Positions 27,586 through 34,869 of a stretch of 64,000 nt of DNA are shown one piece after another. Source of the stretch: JAVJQS01 sp040218815 (GTDB lineage Bacteria; Bacteroidota; Bacteroidia; Flavobacteriales_E; Vicingaceae); NCBI GenBank assembly GCA_040218815.1, contig JAVJQS010000011.1:1-64000 (forward strand), written 5' to 3'. The notes beneath the pieces are model-generated. The model did no database searches, was not told where the DNA came from, and saw nothing but the letters and a program-made list of their open reading frames with translations. Position 1 is the first letter of the stretch; every line of letters begins with the position of its first letter. Position numbers and translations under genes: made by a program.

Positions 27586-28773
27586 ATGCCAACTCAATCG
27601 ACCGAAATAAGTTCAAGAACTTCCAATTTATTTCAGCTGCATTCGAAGTTGCCTAAAGTAGGACAGACCATCTTTTCTGAGATGTCGGCTTTAGCTAAAG
27701 CTGAAAATGCGATTAATTTATCACAAGGTTTTCCTGATTTTAATTGCTCCCCAAAACTGATTGAATTGTTAAGCCAAGCAATGAAAGATGGCTACAATCA
27801 ATATGCCCCTATGGCTGGTCACCTGCCATTGAGAGAAAAAATTGCAGAGAAAACAGAATCACTTTATTCTGGAAAATATGACCCTGAAACTGAAATAACG
27901 GTTACTGCAGGTGCCACTCAGGCAATCTTCACAGCTATTGCTGCAACAGTAAATGAAGGAGATGAAGTAATTCTATTTACGCCTGCTTATGATTGTTACG
28001 AACCTGCTATTGACCTAGTTGGTGGTAAAGCGGTTTATGTTCAACTGAAAGATCCTGAGTACACTATAAACTGGGAAGAAGTAAAGAAGGTAATTAATCA
28101 GCGGACTAAGATGATTATTCTAAACACTCCTCACAATCCAACGGGAAGTGTTCTAAATAGTCAAGACATGGTTCAGCTGGAAAAATTATTGGACAATTCT
28201 GACATTTTGGTGCTGAGTGATGAAGTGTATGAGCACATTATTTTTGATGGTTATGAGCACCAAAGTGTAGCGCGATTTCCTAAGTTGGCTGCACGAAGTT
28301 TTGTGATTTCATCCTTTGGTAAAACCTATCATACAACTGGATGGAAAGTGGGCTATTGTTTAGCCCCTAAAAACTTGATGAAGGAGTTTCGAAAAACCCA
28401 TCAATACAATGTTTTTTCAGTGCATACTCCAACGCAAGTTGCTTATGCTGAGTTTTTAAACTATCCCGAAGAATACTTGGAGTTGAGAAACTTCTACCAA
28501 GAAAAAAGAGACCTTTTTAAAAAGCTACTCCATGGAAGTAATTTTACTATAAAACATACGGCAGGAAGCTATTTTCAGCTGTTGGGCTATGAAAAAATAA
28601 GCGAAGAAAAAGACACCGACTTTGCTATTCGTTTAACCAAGGAAATTAAGATTGCCTCCATCCCTACGTCAGTTTTTTATAATCGACCTATTGACAATAA
28701 AGTCTTGCGTTTTTGTTTTGCTAAAGAGAACGATACCCTAGAAAAAGCAGCAGAAATATTACATAAACTGTAA
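27586..28773 (+). CDS. Methionine/glutamine-type aminotransferase (YbdL-like)
   Basis: This class I aminotransferase of 395 residues resembles E. coli YbdL and glutamine transaminase K. Key motifs are NLSQGFPDFN near residue 45, NTPHNPTG, and the PLP lysine Lys246 in SSFGKTYHTTGWKVGY. In methionine salvage it would aminate 2-oxo-4-methylthiobutyrate, using glutamine as donor. The next gene encodes a Nit2-like amidase that can hydrolyse the resulting ketoglutaramate, which supports this reading. Only 4 bp separate them. The function is inferred from family and context. Confidence 0.88.
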   Translation: MPTQSTEISSRTSNLFQLHSKLPKVGQTIFSEMSALAKAENAINLSQGFPDFNCSPKLIELLSQAMKDGYNQYAPMAGHLPLREKIAEKTESLYSGKYDPETEITVTAGATQAIFTAIAATVNEGDEVILFTPAYDCYEPAIDLVGGKAVYVQLKDPEYTINWEEVKKVINQRTKMIILNTPHNPTGSVLNSQDMVQLEKLLDNSDILVLSDEVYEHIIFDGYEHQSVARFPKLAARSFVISSFGKTYHTTGWKVGYCLAPKNLMKEFRKTHQYNVFSVHTPTQVAYAEFLNYPEEYLELRNFYQEKRDLFKKLLHGSNFTIKHTAGSYFQLLGYEKISEEKDTDFAIRLTKEIKIASIPTSVFYNRPIDNKVLRFCFAKENDTLEKAAEILHKL

Positions 28774-28777
28774 GCCA

Positions 28778-29590
28778 ATGCAAGACTTAAAGATCAGTCT
28801 TCTGCAAAGCGAGTTAGAATGGGAAAATCCTGCTGCTAATCGCAATCATTTTTCAGCGCTTATTGATGGTATTTCTGAAACAGACCTGATTCTTCTCCCT
28901 GAGATGTTCAGCACAGGATTTACGATGAAGTCTGCTGAACTAGCAGAAACAATGGATGGAGAAACGGTGAAATGGATGCAGTCGCAAGCTGCAAAAAAAA
29001 ATGCTGTGATCTGTGGAAGTCTAATTATTCAAGAAGAAAACAAATTCTTTAACCGACTTATATGGATGCGCCCAAATGGTTCTTTTGAAACTTATGACAA
29101 GCGGCACTTATTCCGGATGGCCAATGAAAATGAGCACTTTTCTCCCGGCACTTCAAAACTAGTAGTTGAACTGAAGGATTGGAAAATTTGCCCACTAGTT
29201 TGTTATGATTTGCGTTTCCCTGTATGGAGCAGAAATATTGCTGAAACAGATCGGGAGAGTTATGCAAATTGGGAGTATGATGTTTTGATCTACATTGCCA
29301 ATTGGCCTGAGCCAAGAGTAAAAGCCTGGGAGAAACTATTATATGCCAGAGCGATTGAAAATCAGTGCTATGTAGCAGCCGTTAATCGAATTGGTGAAGA
29401 TGGAAAGGAAATAAATTACTCTGGCAACAGCATGGCTATTGATGCTAAAGGCGAACTCCTTTGGAAGGCTGAAGACAATAAAGCAGCAGTTCAAACCATG
29501 AAGTTTTCAAAAACGGAGTTAGAAGCCTTTCGAAAAAAATTTCCATTAGGCATGGATGGGGATGAGTTTGAGATGAGAAACTTGAAATGA
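28778..29590 (+). CDS. Nit2/YafV-like omega-amidase
   Basis: This carbon-nitrogen hydrolase of 270 residues has the nitrilase triad: Glu42 (LLPEMF), Lys108 (YDKRHLF) and Cys142 (VCYDLRFP). Family members of this kind, such as YafV and Nit2, hydrolyse alpha-ketoglutaramate and alpha-ketosuccinamate to the keto acids and ammonia. Its place directly after a glutamine/methionine aminotransferase fits the transaminase-amidase pair. Its last codons overlap the start of the next gene by 4 bp (ATGA). Cytoplasmic. Confidence 0.88.
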   Translation: MQDLKISLLQSELEWENPAANRNHFSALIDGISETDLILLPEMFSTGFTMKSAELAETMDGETVKWMQSQAAKKNAVICGSLIIQEENKFFNRLIWMRPNGSFETYDKRHLFRMANENEHFSPGTSKLVVELKDWKICPLVCYDLRFPVWSRNIAETDRESYANWEYDVLIYIANWPEPRVKAWEKLLYARAIENQCYVAAVNRIGEDGKEINYSGNSMAIDAKGELLWKAEDNKAAVQTMKFSKTELEAFRKKFPLGMDGDEFEMRNLK

Positions 29591-30501
29591 GAAATTTGAA
29601 ATGGTCTATTTTAATTTCAATCTTCACACTATTTTTCAGTTGCGTTGAAGTTTTTAGCCAATCAAGCATAATATCAGGAATTGTTGTTGATGAAAATGAT
29701 CAAAATCAGCCTATCCCTTTTGTGCATGTATATTCTCTGGGAAATTTTGGAACTACTTGCAATGAAAAAGGATTCTTTAGAGTAAAACTTGACTCACGCC
29801 AAAATAATAAAGACTCCGCTATATTTAGCGCTATAGGGTTTCATGAAAAGAAAATTTCTCTAGCTGGTCTATTTTCGGAAGATACGTTGATTATTAAATT
29901 AAGTAAAAAGGATTACCAATTAAATGAGGTTCAAATCACTCCTTTAGAAGAAACAGTGGTTCTAGGACCAGACTATGCGTCTGGACAACTTCCTCTTTAT
30001 TTTTTATCCTCCATCCCATTTCAAATCGGAATCGTGATAGATGTGCCTTTTCAAGCTAAGTTAAAATCAGCTCATTATTATATCAAAAAAACAAAATATT
30101 CTAAAACTCCGTTTAGAGTTAGAGTATATAAATATGATACAATAACTAATAAACCGTCAACGGAAGTTACCAAAAGAAGAGTGTTAGGTAAATTAGAAAA
30201 GAGAAAGGGTTGGGCAAAAATAAATTTGCAAGATGAGAACATCTTTGTTCAAAAAGAGAAAATATTTGTTGCTTTTGAAGTAGTTTTTATGGGCGACGAC
30301 TATTACCACGAAATGAAGTTAATGAGAGAAGAGCTTCAGGTATACGGAGCCACCTTGACAAATTGTATTTATGATAGGAATAAGCTCTATTACAAATGTT
30401 TTATAAAAAACTATGAGACCAATGAATGGAATGAATATCGCTTTAATCAAAATAACGTAGATGTAAGTTTTCCATTGATAAAGATTGAGTTGAAAAAATA
30501 A
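29587..30501 (+). CDS. CarboxypepD_reg-like exported protein
   Basis: This 304-residue protein has a signal peptide (LISIFTLFFSCVEVFSQ) and then a carboxypeptidase D regulatory-like (CarboxypepD_reg) beta-sandwich domain. The domain includes ISGIVVDEND, PIPFVHVYS and GTTCNEKGFFRVKL, and ends with KDYQLNEVQITP. The remaining 200 or so residues (about residues 120-304) are unlike a TonB-dependent receptor plug, so it is not a SusC-type transporter. It is an envelope protein of unknown role, coupled by 4 bp overlap to the amidase gene. Downstream (30502-30624) there is only a short AT-rich tail with a fragment CTTTCAGCTTTCAACC. Confidence 0.78.
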   Translation: MRNLKWSILISIFTLFFSCVEVFSQSSIISGIVVDENDQNQPIPFVHVYSLGNFGTTCNEKGFFRVKLDSRQNNKDSAIFSAIGFHEKKISLAGLFSEDTLIIKLSKKDYQLNEVQITPLEETVVLGPDYASGQLPLYFLSSIPFQIGIVIDVPFQAKLKSAHYYIKKTKYSKTPFRVRVYKYDTITNKPSTEVTKRRVLGKLEKRKGWAKINLQDENIFVQKEKIFVAFEVVFMGDDYYHEMKLMREELQVYGATLTNCIYDRNKLYYKCFIKNYETNEWNEYRFNQNNVDVSFPLIKIELKK

Positions 30502-30624
30502 AATAATTTTATCTAAATGATGAGCTAAGATTTAGATAATGAATTTATATCAAGTATAAGTTAGCTTGAATTTTATTCAAAAGACTTTCAGCTTTCAACC
30601 CTCAACTTTCTAGTTTAGAAACTC

Positions 30625-31188
30625 TTACTTTCCATTAAAATCACTCATCACCCTAGCCAAAGGGTTGGTAGTAAAAGCTGCTATGATTTGAACGCATTTT
30701 TCAATTCGTTCAGGAAGTTTCATGGCCTCTTCTTCATCCCATTTCCCTAAAACATATTGCACTTGAGTGCCCTTTGAAAATTCACTTCCTACCCCAAATC
30801 GCAGTCGGGCATAGTTTTGAGTTCCTAAAATTTCTTGAATGTTTTTTAGCCCGTTATGTCCTCCATCACTTCCTTTTCCTTTTAAGCGGAGAGAACCGAA
30901 TGGCAATGCAATATCATCGGTGATAATTAATACGCGTTCTAGGGGAATTTTTTCAGCCTGCATCCAGTAATTTACTGCTTTACCACTCAGATTCATAAAA
31001 GTGGTCGGCTTAATCAATAACAAGGTTCTGCCCTTGTGTTTTGTTGTGGCAGTATCAGCCAAGCGGTTAGGTTCAAAAACAACATTGGATGCTTTAGCAA
31101 AAGCATCCAATGTGTTAAATCCTATGTTGTGCCTGGTATTTTCGTAATCGGATCCAATGTTTCCGAGTCCTACAATCAGGTACTTCAT
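30625..31188 (-). CDS. pth: Peptidyl-tRNA hydrolase
   Basis: Pth releases tRNA from stalled peptidyl-tRNA. The 187 residues match the bacterial length. Conserved parts are GLGNIGSDYENTRHNIGFNT (residues 7-26, catalytic His20), the LIKPTTFMNLSG block and DDIALPFGSLRLKGKGSDGGHNGL. It follows rplY on the minus strand with 125 bp between; the prs-rplY-pth arrangement is common in bacteria and supports all three assignments. In this gap (31189-31313) no other gene is seen. Confidence 0.96.
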   Translation of the reverse strand: MKYLIVGLGNIGSDYENTRHNIGFNTLDAFAKASNVVFEPNRLADTATTKHKGRTLLLIKPTTFMNLSGKAVNYWMQAEKIPLERVLIITDDIALPFGSLRLKGKGSDGGHNGLKNIQEILGTQNYARLRFGVGSEFSKGTQVQYVLGKWDEEEAMKLPERIEKCVQIIAAFTTNPLARVMSDFNGK

Positions 31189-31313
31189 GTTTTTATACCA
31201 ATTTAATTAATAATTTGAAGATTGCCGTATAAGCTAATCATTGGTATTATTCCGAGCTACTTTCAAACAAGCAAAAAACGAAGTTTTGCGCCATTTGAGA
31301 GTTAATCGGCAAC

Positions 31314-31991
31314 TTATTCAGTTGCAGCAGCTTCTTTTTCTGCTCCTTCTTCTTTAGCTTCACCTGAAGTTTCTCCATCTTCTCCTTCTGCTCCTTCTTC
31401 ACCTTCAAGATCTTCATCTTCATCTTCAATGGTTTCTTCAACTGCCGCACGCGCCGTTTTAACAGCAACAACTACTGCTTTAGGGTGATCCATAAATTCA
31501 ACATTCTCCAATTCGATTTCTTCCACTTTAATACCGTGACCGATTCGAATTTTAGAAATATCAACTCTAATTTCATCTGGAATATCCTTAGGAAGTGCTT
31601 TTAAAACAAGCTTTCTAAGCTTTTCTCTTTTCTTACCACCGTTCAAAACACCGATTGGAGTTCCTTCGAAACGAACAGGTACTCCCATTAGAATTGGCAC
31701 ATTTCCTGAAACTTCCATGAAGTCAACGTGAATTGGCTGATCAGTTACAGGGTGAAATTGCACTTCACGAATAACAGCATTAATCGTTTTGTCGCCGAAA
31801 TTCAAATCAACCAAGTGTATTTCAGAAGTATTTATCAACTTCTCAAATGCAACTTCGTCAATGTGAAAATTGATGTTATCTTTTCCGCCATACATGATAG
31901 CAGGTATTCTACCTTCCTTTCTTAAGGTGTTCAAGCGACTCTTACTTCTAACGTCTTTACGCTCGGTAGCTTTTAATTCAACAGACTTCAT
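31314..31991 (-). CDS. rplY: Ribosomal protein bL25/Ctc
   Basis: This is the long (225 residue) CTC form of bL25, which binds 5S rRNA. The N-terminal domain (residues 1 to about 92, including RKDVRSKSRLNTLRKEGRIP) is the RNA-binding part. The TL5/CTC-type C-terminal beta domain follows to about residue 185. The tail is a run of Glu/Asp/Ala, which is common in Bacteroidota. It is 29 bp after prs on the same strand and likely co-transcribed. Confidence 0.95.
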   Translation of the reverse strand: MKSVELKATERKDVRSKSRLNTLRKEGRIPAIMYGGKDNINFHIDEVAFEKLINTSEIHLVDLNFGDKTINAVIREVQFHPVTDQPIHVDFMEVSGNVPILMGVPVRFEGTPIGVLNGGKKREKLRKLVLKALPKDIPDEIRVDISKIRIGHGIKVEEIELENVEFMDHPKAVVVAVKTARAAVEETIEDEDEDLEGEEGAEGEDGETSGEAKEEGAEKEAAATE

Positions 31992-32020
31992 TCTAATCTA
32001 TTTTTAGGTGTTAATCAATA

Positions 32021-32953
32021 TTAAAATATAAAATATGAACTGATAGATTCATAATTATGTACTTTGTAGATCACTTTCGCAAAAAGGTCACCTACAGAAA
32101 TTACTTTTATTTTATCGCTTTTTTGTTTCAATGGAATTGAATCTGTAACAATTAATTCCGTTAAAGCTGAATTTTCTATTTTATTGTATGCATCGCCTGA
32201 TAAGATGGCATGTGTACAAATGGCTCGAACTGAATTCGCTCCTTTTTCCACCATGATATCGGCTGCTTTTGTCAATGTGCCTGCAGTATCAATCATGTCA
32301 TCTACCAATAGCACATCTTTTCCTTCCACTTCACCAATCAAGAACATTTTATCAATCTTGTTGGCTTTCTTTCTTTGTTTGTAACAAACAACCACTTCCG
32401 TTTCAAAGTGCTTGGCATAAGCATAAGCTCTTTTTGACCCACCCATATCAGGAGAAGCCATTACCAGGTTAGGCAAGTTCAACTCCTCAATCGCCTTAGT
32501 GAATACTGCTGACGCGTATAAATGATCTACTGGCACCTCAAAAAATCCTTGAATCTGATCGGCGTGTAAATCCATTGTCATTACTCTACTTACACCAGCT
32601 GCAGTTAACATATTTGCAACCAATTTAGAGCCAATAGGCACCCTTGGTTGATCTTTTCGATCTTGTCGTGCAAAGCCAAAATATGGAATAACTGCTACAA
32701 TTCTTTTTGCTGAAGCGCGTTTTGCAGCATCAACCATCAATAGCAATTCAAATAAATTATCTGTTGGCGGATAAGTTGACTGCACAATAAACACATCACA
32801 ACCACGAACCGACTCTTCAAAAGAAGGTTGAAACTCTCCATCTGAAAAACGGCTAACAGTTGACTTACCAAGTGATTTACCAAAACTTTTGGCAATTGCT
32901 TCAGCAAGTGTTGTATTACTTGAACCGGAAAATATTTTTACTTCGTCTGGCAT
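32021..32953 (-). CDS. prs: Ribose-phosphate pyrophosphokinase
   Basis: Prs makes PRPP from ribose 5-phosphate and ATP for nucleotide and histidine synthesis. It has 310 residues, the standard length. Motifs seen are RFSDGEFQPSFEESVRGCDVF, the catalytic FARQDRKDQPR, DLHADQIQGFF and the PRPP-binding VLLVDDMIDTAGT. The last residues (SSYFIF) look like a slightly extended tail. It heads the prs-rplY-pth cluster and has a full promoter match 29 nt upstream. Confidence 0.97.
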   Translation of the reverse strand: MPDEVKIFSGSSNTTLAEAIAKSFGKSLGKSTVSRFSDGEFQPSFEESVRGCDVFIVQSTYPPTDNLFELLLMVDAAKRASAKRIVAVIPYFGFARQDRKDQPRVPIGSKLVANMLTAAGVSRVMTMDLHADQIQGFFEVPVDHLYASAVFTKAIEELNLPNLVMASPDMGGSKRAYAYAKHFETEVVVCYKQRKKANKIDKMFLIGEVEGKDVLLVDDMIDTAGTLTKAADIMVEKGANSVRAICTHAILSGDAYNKIENSALTELIVTDSIPLKQKSDKIKVISVGDLFAKVIYKVHNYESISSYFIF

Positions 32954-32981
32954 GATTCTATACCTCTCTTAAAAAGGGGTG

Positions 32982-33013
32982 CAAATTTATCAATTAATCT
33001 TATCGTAGCCAAA
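32982..33013 (-). promoter_or_regulatory. Promoter of prs-rplY-pth
   Basis: On the minus strand TTTG (33010-33013), a 20 nt spacer and TAAATTTG (32982-32989) fit the Bacteroidota -33/-7 promoter in full. It is placed 28 nt before the prs ATG. Confidence 0.75.
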
Positions 33014-33074
33014 CGCATAGAGCAATTCTTGCATTAAAAGTAAAAATAAATTTCTAGTTGTCGAAAACAATGAA

Positions 33075-33082
33075 TAATTTTG
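33075..33082 (+). promoter_or_regulatory. Possible -7 box reading toward the tRNA array
   Basis: TAATTTTG matches TAnnTTTG on the plus strand. No -33 TTTG is present. If active it would transcribe all the tRNA-like fragments before reaching the intact tRNA-Leu, giving a leader of about 300 nt. Confidence 0.35.
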
Positions 33083-33105
33083 CCCTCCAATTCCTCAGAT
33101 ATCAA

Positions 33106-33153
33106 TTGCTCAAGTGGCGGTCCCGAAACTTCGGGAAGACCGACTTGGAGCAA
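33106..33153. repeat. Long imperfect hairpin with nested palindrome
   Basis: TTGCTCAAGT (33106-33115) pairs with ACTTGGAGCAA (33143-33153, one bulged G). Inside, CGGTC pairs with GACCG, and CCCGA-N4-TCGGG forms the tip. The left arm contains AGTGGC followed by GTCCCGA, the same order as in the broken tRNA copy at 33160, so the hairpin may contain a remnant of a tRNA 5' end. The tRNA link is tentative because only about eight bases support it. Confidence 0.6.
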
Positions 33154-33159
33154 ACAAAT

Positions 33160-33196
33160 GCCTAGGTGGCAGTCCCGAGGTTTCGGGATGGTAGAC
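33160..33196 (+). pseudogene. Broken tRNA-Leu 5' fragment with palindrome in the D arm
   Basis: GCCTAGGTGGC (33160-33170) matches the first 11 bases of the intact tRNA-Leu with one change. It is then interrupted by AGTCCCGAGGTTTCGGGA, a stem-loop, and resumes with TGGTAGAC (33189-33196). The intact gene has only GGAAT at this place. The rest of the tRNA (anticodon arm, T arm, 3' acceptor strand) is missing. Confidence 0.6.
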
Positions 33197-33404
33197 CTGC
33201 CTGCCGGCAGGCAGGCGCGTTGAGTACCAACGCGGAATATGCCGGCAACTGTACTACCACAGTTAAAAAAGAAGACACTTGCCCAGGTGGCGGAATTGGT
33301 AGACCTGCCTGCCGGCAGGCAGGCGCGTTGAGTACCAACGCGGAATATGCCGGCAACTGTACTACCACAGTTAAAAAAGAAGACACTTGCCCAGGTGGCG
33401 GAAT
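33189..33404 (+). repeat. Tandem repeat, 2 x 108 bp, holding palindromes and tRNA-Leu 5' halves
   Basis: Units are 33189-33296 and 33297-33404, apparently identical except at the very start of the array. Each unit contains a perfect 20 nt palindrome (33196-33215 and 33304-33323), a 7 bp stem CGCGTTG/CAACGCG with a 5 nt loop (first copy 33216-33234) and a 6 bp stem AACTGT/ACAGTT (33247-33264). Each ends with the first 16 nt of the tRNA (beginning GCCCAGGTGGCGGAAT), which continue as TGGTAGAC in the next unit. In the first unit this gives a tRNA 5' half at 33281-33304, running into the second palindrome. In the second unit it gives the intact tRNA at 33389. Open reading frames crossing the region on both strands are by-products of the 108 bp (divisible by three) period. 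Confidence 0.85.
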
Positions 33405-33470
33405 TGGTAGACGCGTTGGTCTCAAACACCAATGCCTTCGGGCGTGCCGGTTCGACTCCGGCCCTGGGTA
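33389..33470 (+). tRNA. tRNA-Leu (anticodon CAA)
   Basis: This folds as an intact 82 nt tRNA. The acceptor stem is GCCCAGG with CCTGGGT (terminal G-T pair), and the discriminator base is A at 33470. The anticodon stem TTGGT/ACCAA closes the loop CTCAAAC, giving anticodon CAA, which reads UUG leucine codons. The variable arm TGCCTTCGGGCG is long, as expected for a class II tRNA, and the T arm GCCGGTTCGACTCCGGC is canonical. CCA is not encoded. It is the last member of the fragment array and is followed by a good terminator. Confidence 0.95.
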
Positions 33471-33500
33471 CTAGAGAGTAAAACACGAGAGTGGCAAGAA

Positions 33501-33533
33501 TGAGTAAGCAAAAAGAGCTTGCTCATTTTTTGT
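33501..33533 (+). terminator. Rho-independent terminator after tRNA-Leu
   Basis: TGAGTAAGC (33501-33509) pairs with GCTTGCTCA (33517-33525) with one wobble, loop of 7, followed by six T. It lies 30 nt after the tRNA. Confidence 0.85.
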
Positions 33534-33606
33534 TTACGAATGATTGATACACAAGCGATAACTTGAGTTTTTATTTTGACATAGCTAAACCCTACCTTAG
33601 CAGTCC

Positions 33607-34869
33607 ATGAAATCAAAAAAGGCTTTCACCCTTATTACTCTTTTCATCGCTGGAGAAAGTATCTTCCTCTTACCCTTTGTTGTTGCTCGAATTTTTCGTC
33701 CTACTTTTTTAGCTGTTTTTGAAATCAACAACTTTCAATTGGGCAGTGCATTCTCAGTTTATGGAGTTTTAGCATTGATATCTTATTTTTTAGGAGGGCC
33801 ACTTGCAGATCGCTTTTCAGCAAAAAAATTGATGAGCTTTTCCTTATTTATCACCGCCATTGGAGGAGTTTTTATGTCTAGCATTCCCTCACTCTTAGGG
33901 CTAACATTTCTCTACGGATTTTGGGGCATTACTACTATTTTACTTTTTTGGGCTGCCTTTATAAAGGCTACTAGAGCTTATGGTGGTGCAACAACGCAAG
34001 GCTTTGCTTTTGGGTCAATTGATGCTGGTCGTGGGCTTTTTGCAGCAATATTGGCGTCACTCGGCGTATATCTATTCGATTACTTTATACCCGTAGATGC
34101 AAGTATCGCTAGCCGAGATCAACTTTCAACAGCCTTGAGCGGTATTATTTTAATTTTTTCTACCATTACCCTTCTCACTAGCCTTTTGGTTTGTGTGGTT
34201 ATTCCTTCATGTTCAAATCAAGTTGAAGAAAAGCACAATAAAATAAGTTTAGAAGGTTTAAGAACGGTAATAAAAAATAAAGCCGTTTGGTTAAACGCTC
34301 TCATTGTTTTATGTGCCTATGTTGGATATAAGTGCACCGATGACTTTTCCTTATATGCCAGTGATGTTTTAGGATATAATGATGTAGATGCTGCGCACAT
34401 TGGTACCATTTCTTTTTGGCTTCGACCAGTGGGAGCCTTAGCTGCAGGTTTATTAGGTGATCGGTTGAGCCATTCAAAAATGATACGCTATTGTTTTATT
34501 ATAATGCTGGTCGGTGGAGTATTAATTGCCAGCAATGGCTTTACATCTGTTGAAAGTATTTTTGTTGTGCTAACCTTAGCTGTTACTAGCCTAGGCATAT
34601 ATGGCTTACGGGGACTTTATTTTGCTCTCTTAGAAGACAACAATATTCCTTTTGTTTTCACCGGTAGCGCTGCAGGTTTCATCTCTTTTATTGGTTACAC
34701 GCCTGATGTGTTCTTTGGTCCTTTAATGGGGTTGATTTTAGATAATTCCCCAGGTGCAGACGGGCACCAACAGTTGTTTTTAGTGGTAGCTGGTTTTGCT
34801 TTACTTGGCTTGTTGGCCACATTTGGTTTTGAAAAGCTTCGTACAAAAGAAATTAGCTCAAGTGCTTAA
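33607..34869 (+). CDS. MFS transporter
   Basis: This 420-residue protein has about twelve membrane segments, the length and pattern of a major facilitator. A loop motif after the second helix reads GGPLADRFSAKKLM (residues about 64-77), close to the classic G-x-x-x-D-R motif A, and a second version, GLLGDRLSHSKMI, occurs in the C-terminal half. The substrate is not evident. The last 17 bp overlap the convergent amidohydrolase gene. A poor match to a -7 box (TACCTTAG, 33593-33600) is just before the ATG. Confidence 0.85.
   Translation: MKSKKAFTLITLFIAGESIFLLPFVVARIFRPTFLAVFEINNFQLGSAFSVYGVLALISYFLGGPLADRFSAKKLMSFSLFITAIGGVFMSSIPSLLGLTFLYGFWGITTILLFWAAFIKATRAYGGATTQGFAFGSIDAGRGLFAAILASLGVYLFDYFIPVDASIASRDQLSTALSGIILIFSTITLLTSLLVCVVIPSCSNQVEEKHNKISLEGLRTVIKNKAVWLNALIVLCAYVGYKCTDDFSLYASDVLGYNDVDAAHIGTISFWLRPVGALAAGLLGDRLSHSKMIRYCFIIMLVGGVLIASNGFTSVESIFVVLTLAVTSLGIYGLRGLYFALLEDNNIPFVFTGSAAGFISFIGYTPDVFFGPLMGLILDNSPGADGHQQLFLVVAGFALLGLLATFGFEKLRTKEISSSA

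Noticed and set aside
33106..33470. CRISPR array
   Set aside because: The repeated units are 108 bp with no uniform short repeat and unique spacers, and there are no cas genes.
33034..33486. Long open frames on both strands across the tRNA region with repeated ACRQAG-like peptides
   Set aside because: The frames are open only because the 108 bp repeat is a multiple of three. They overlap an intact tRNA and contain translated palindrome sequence.
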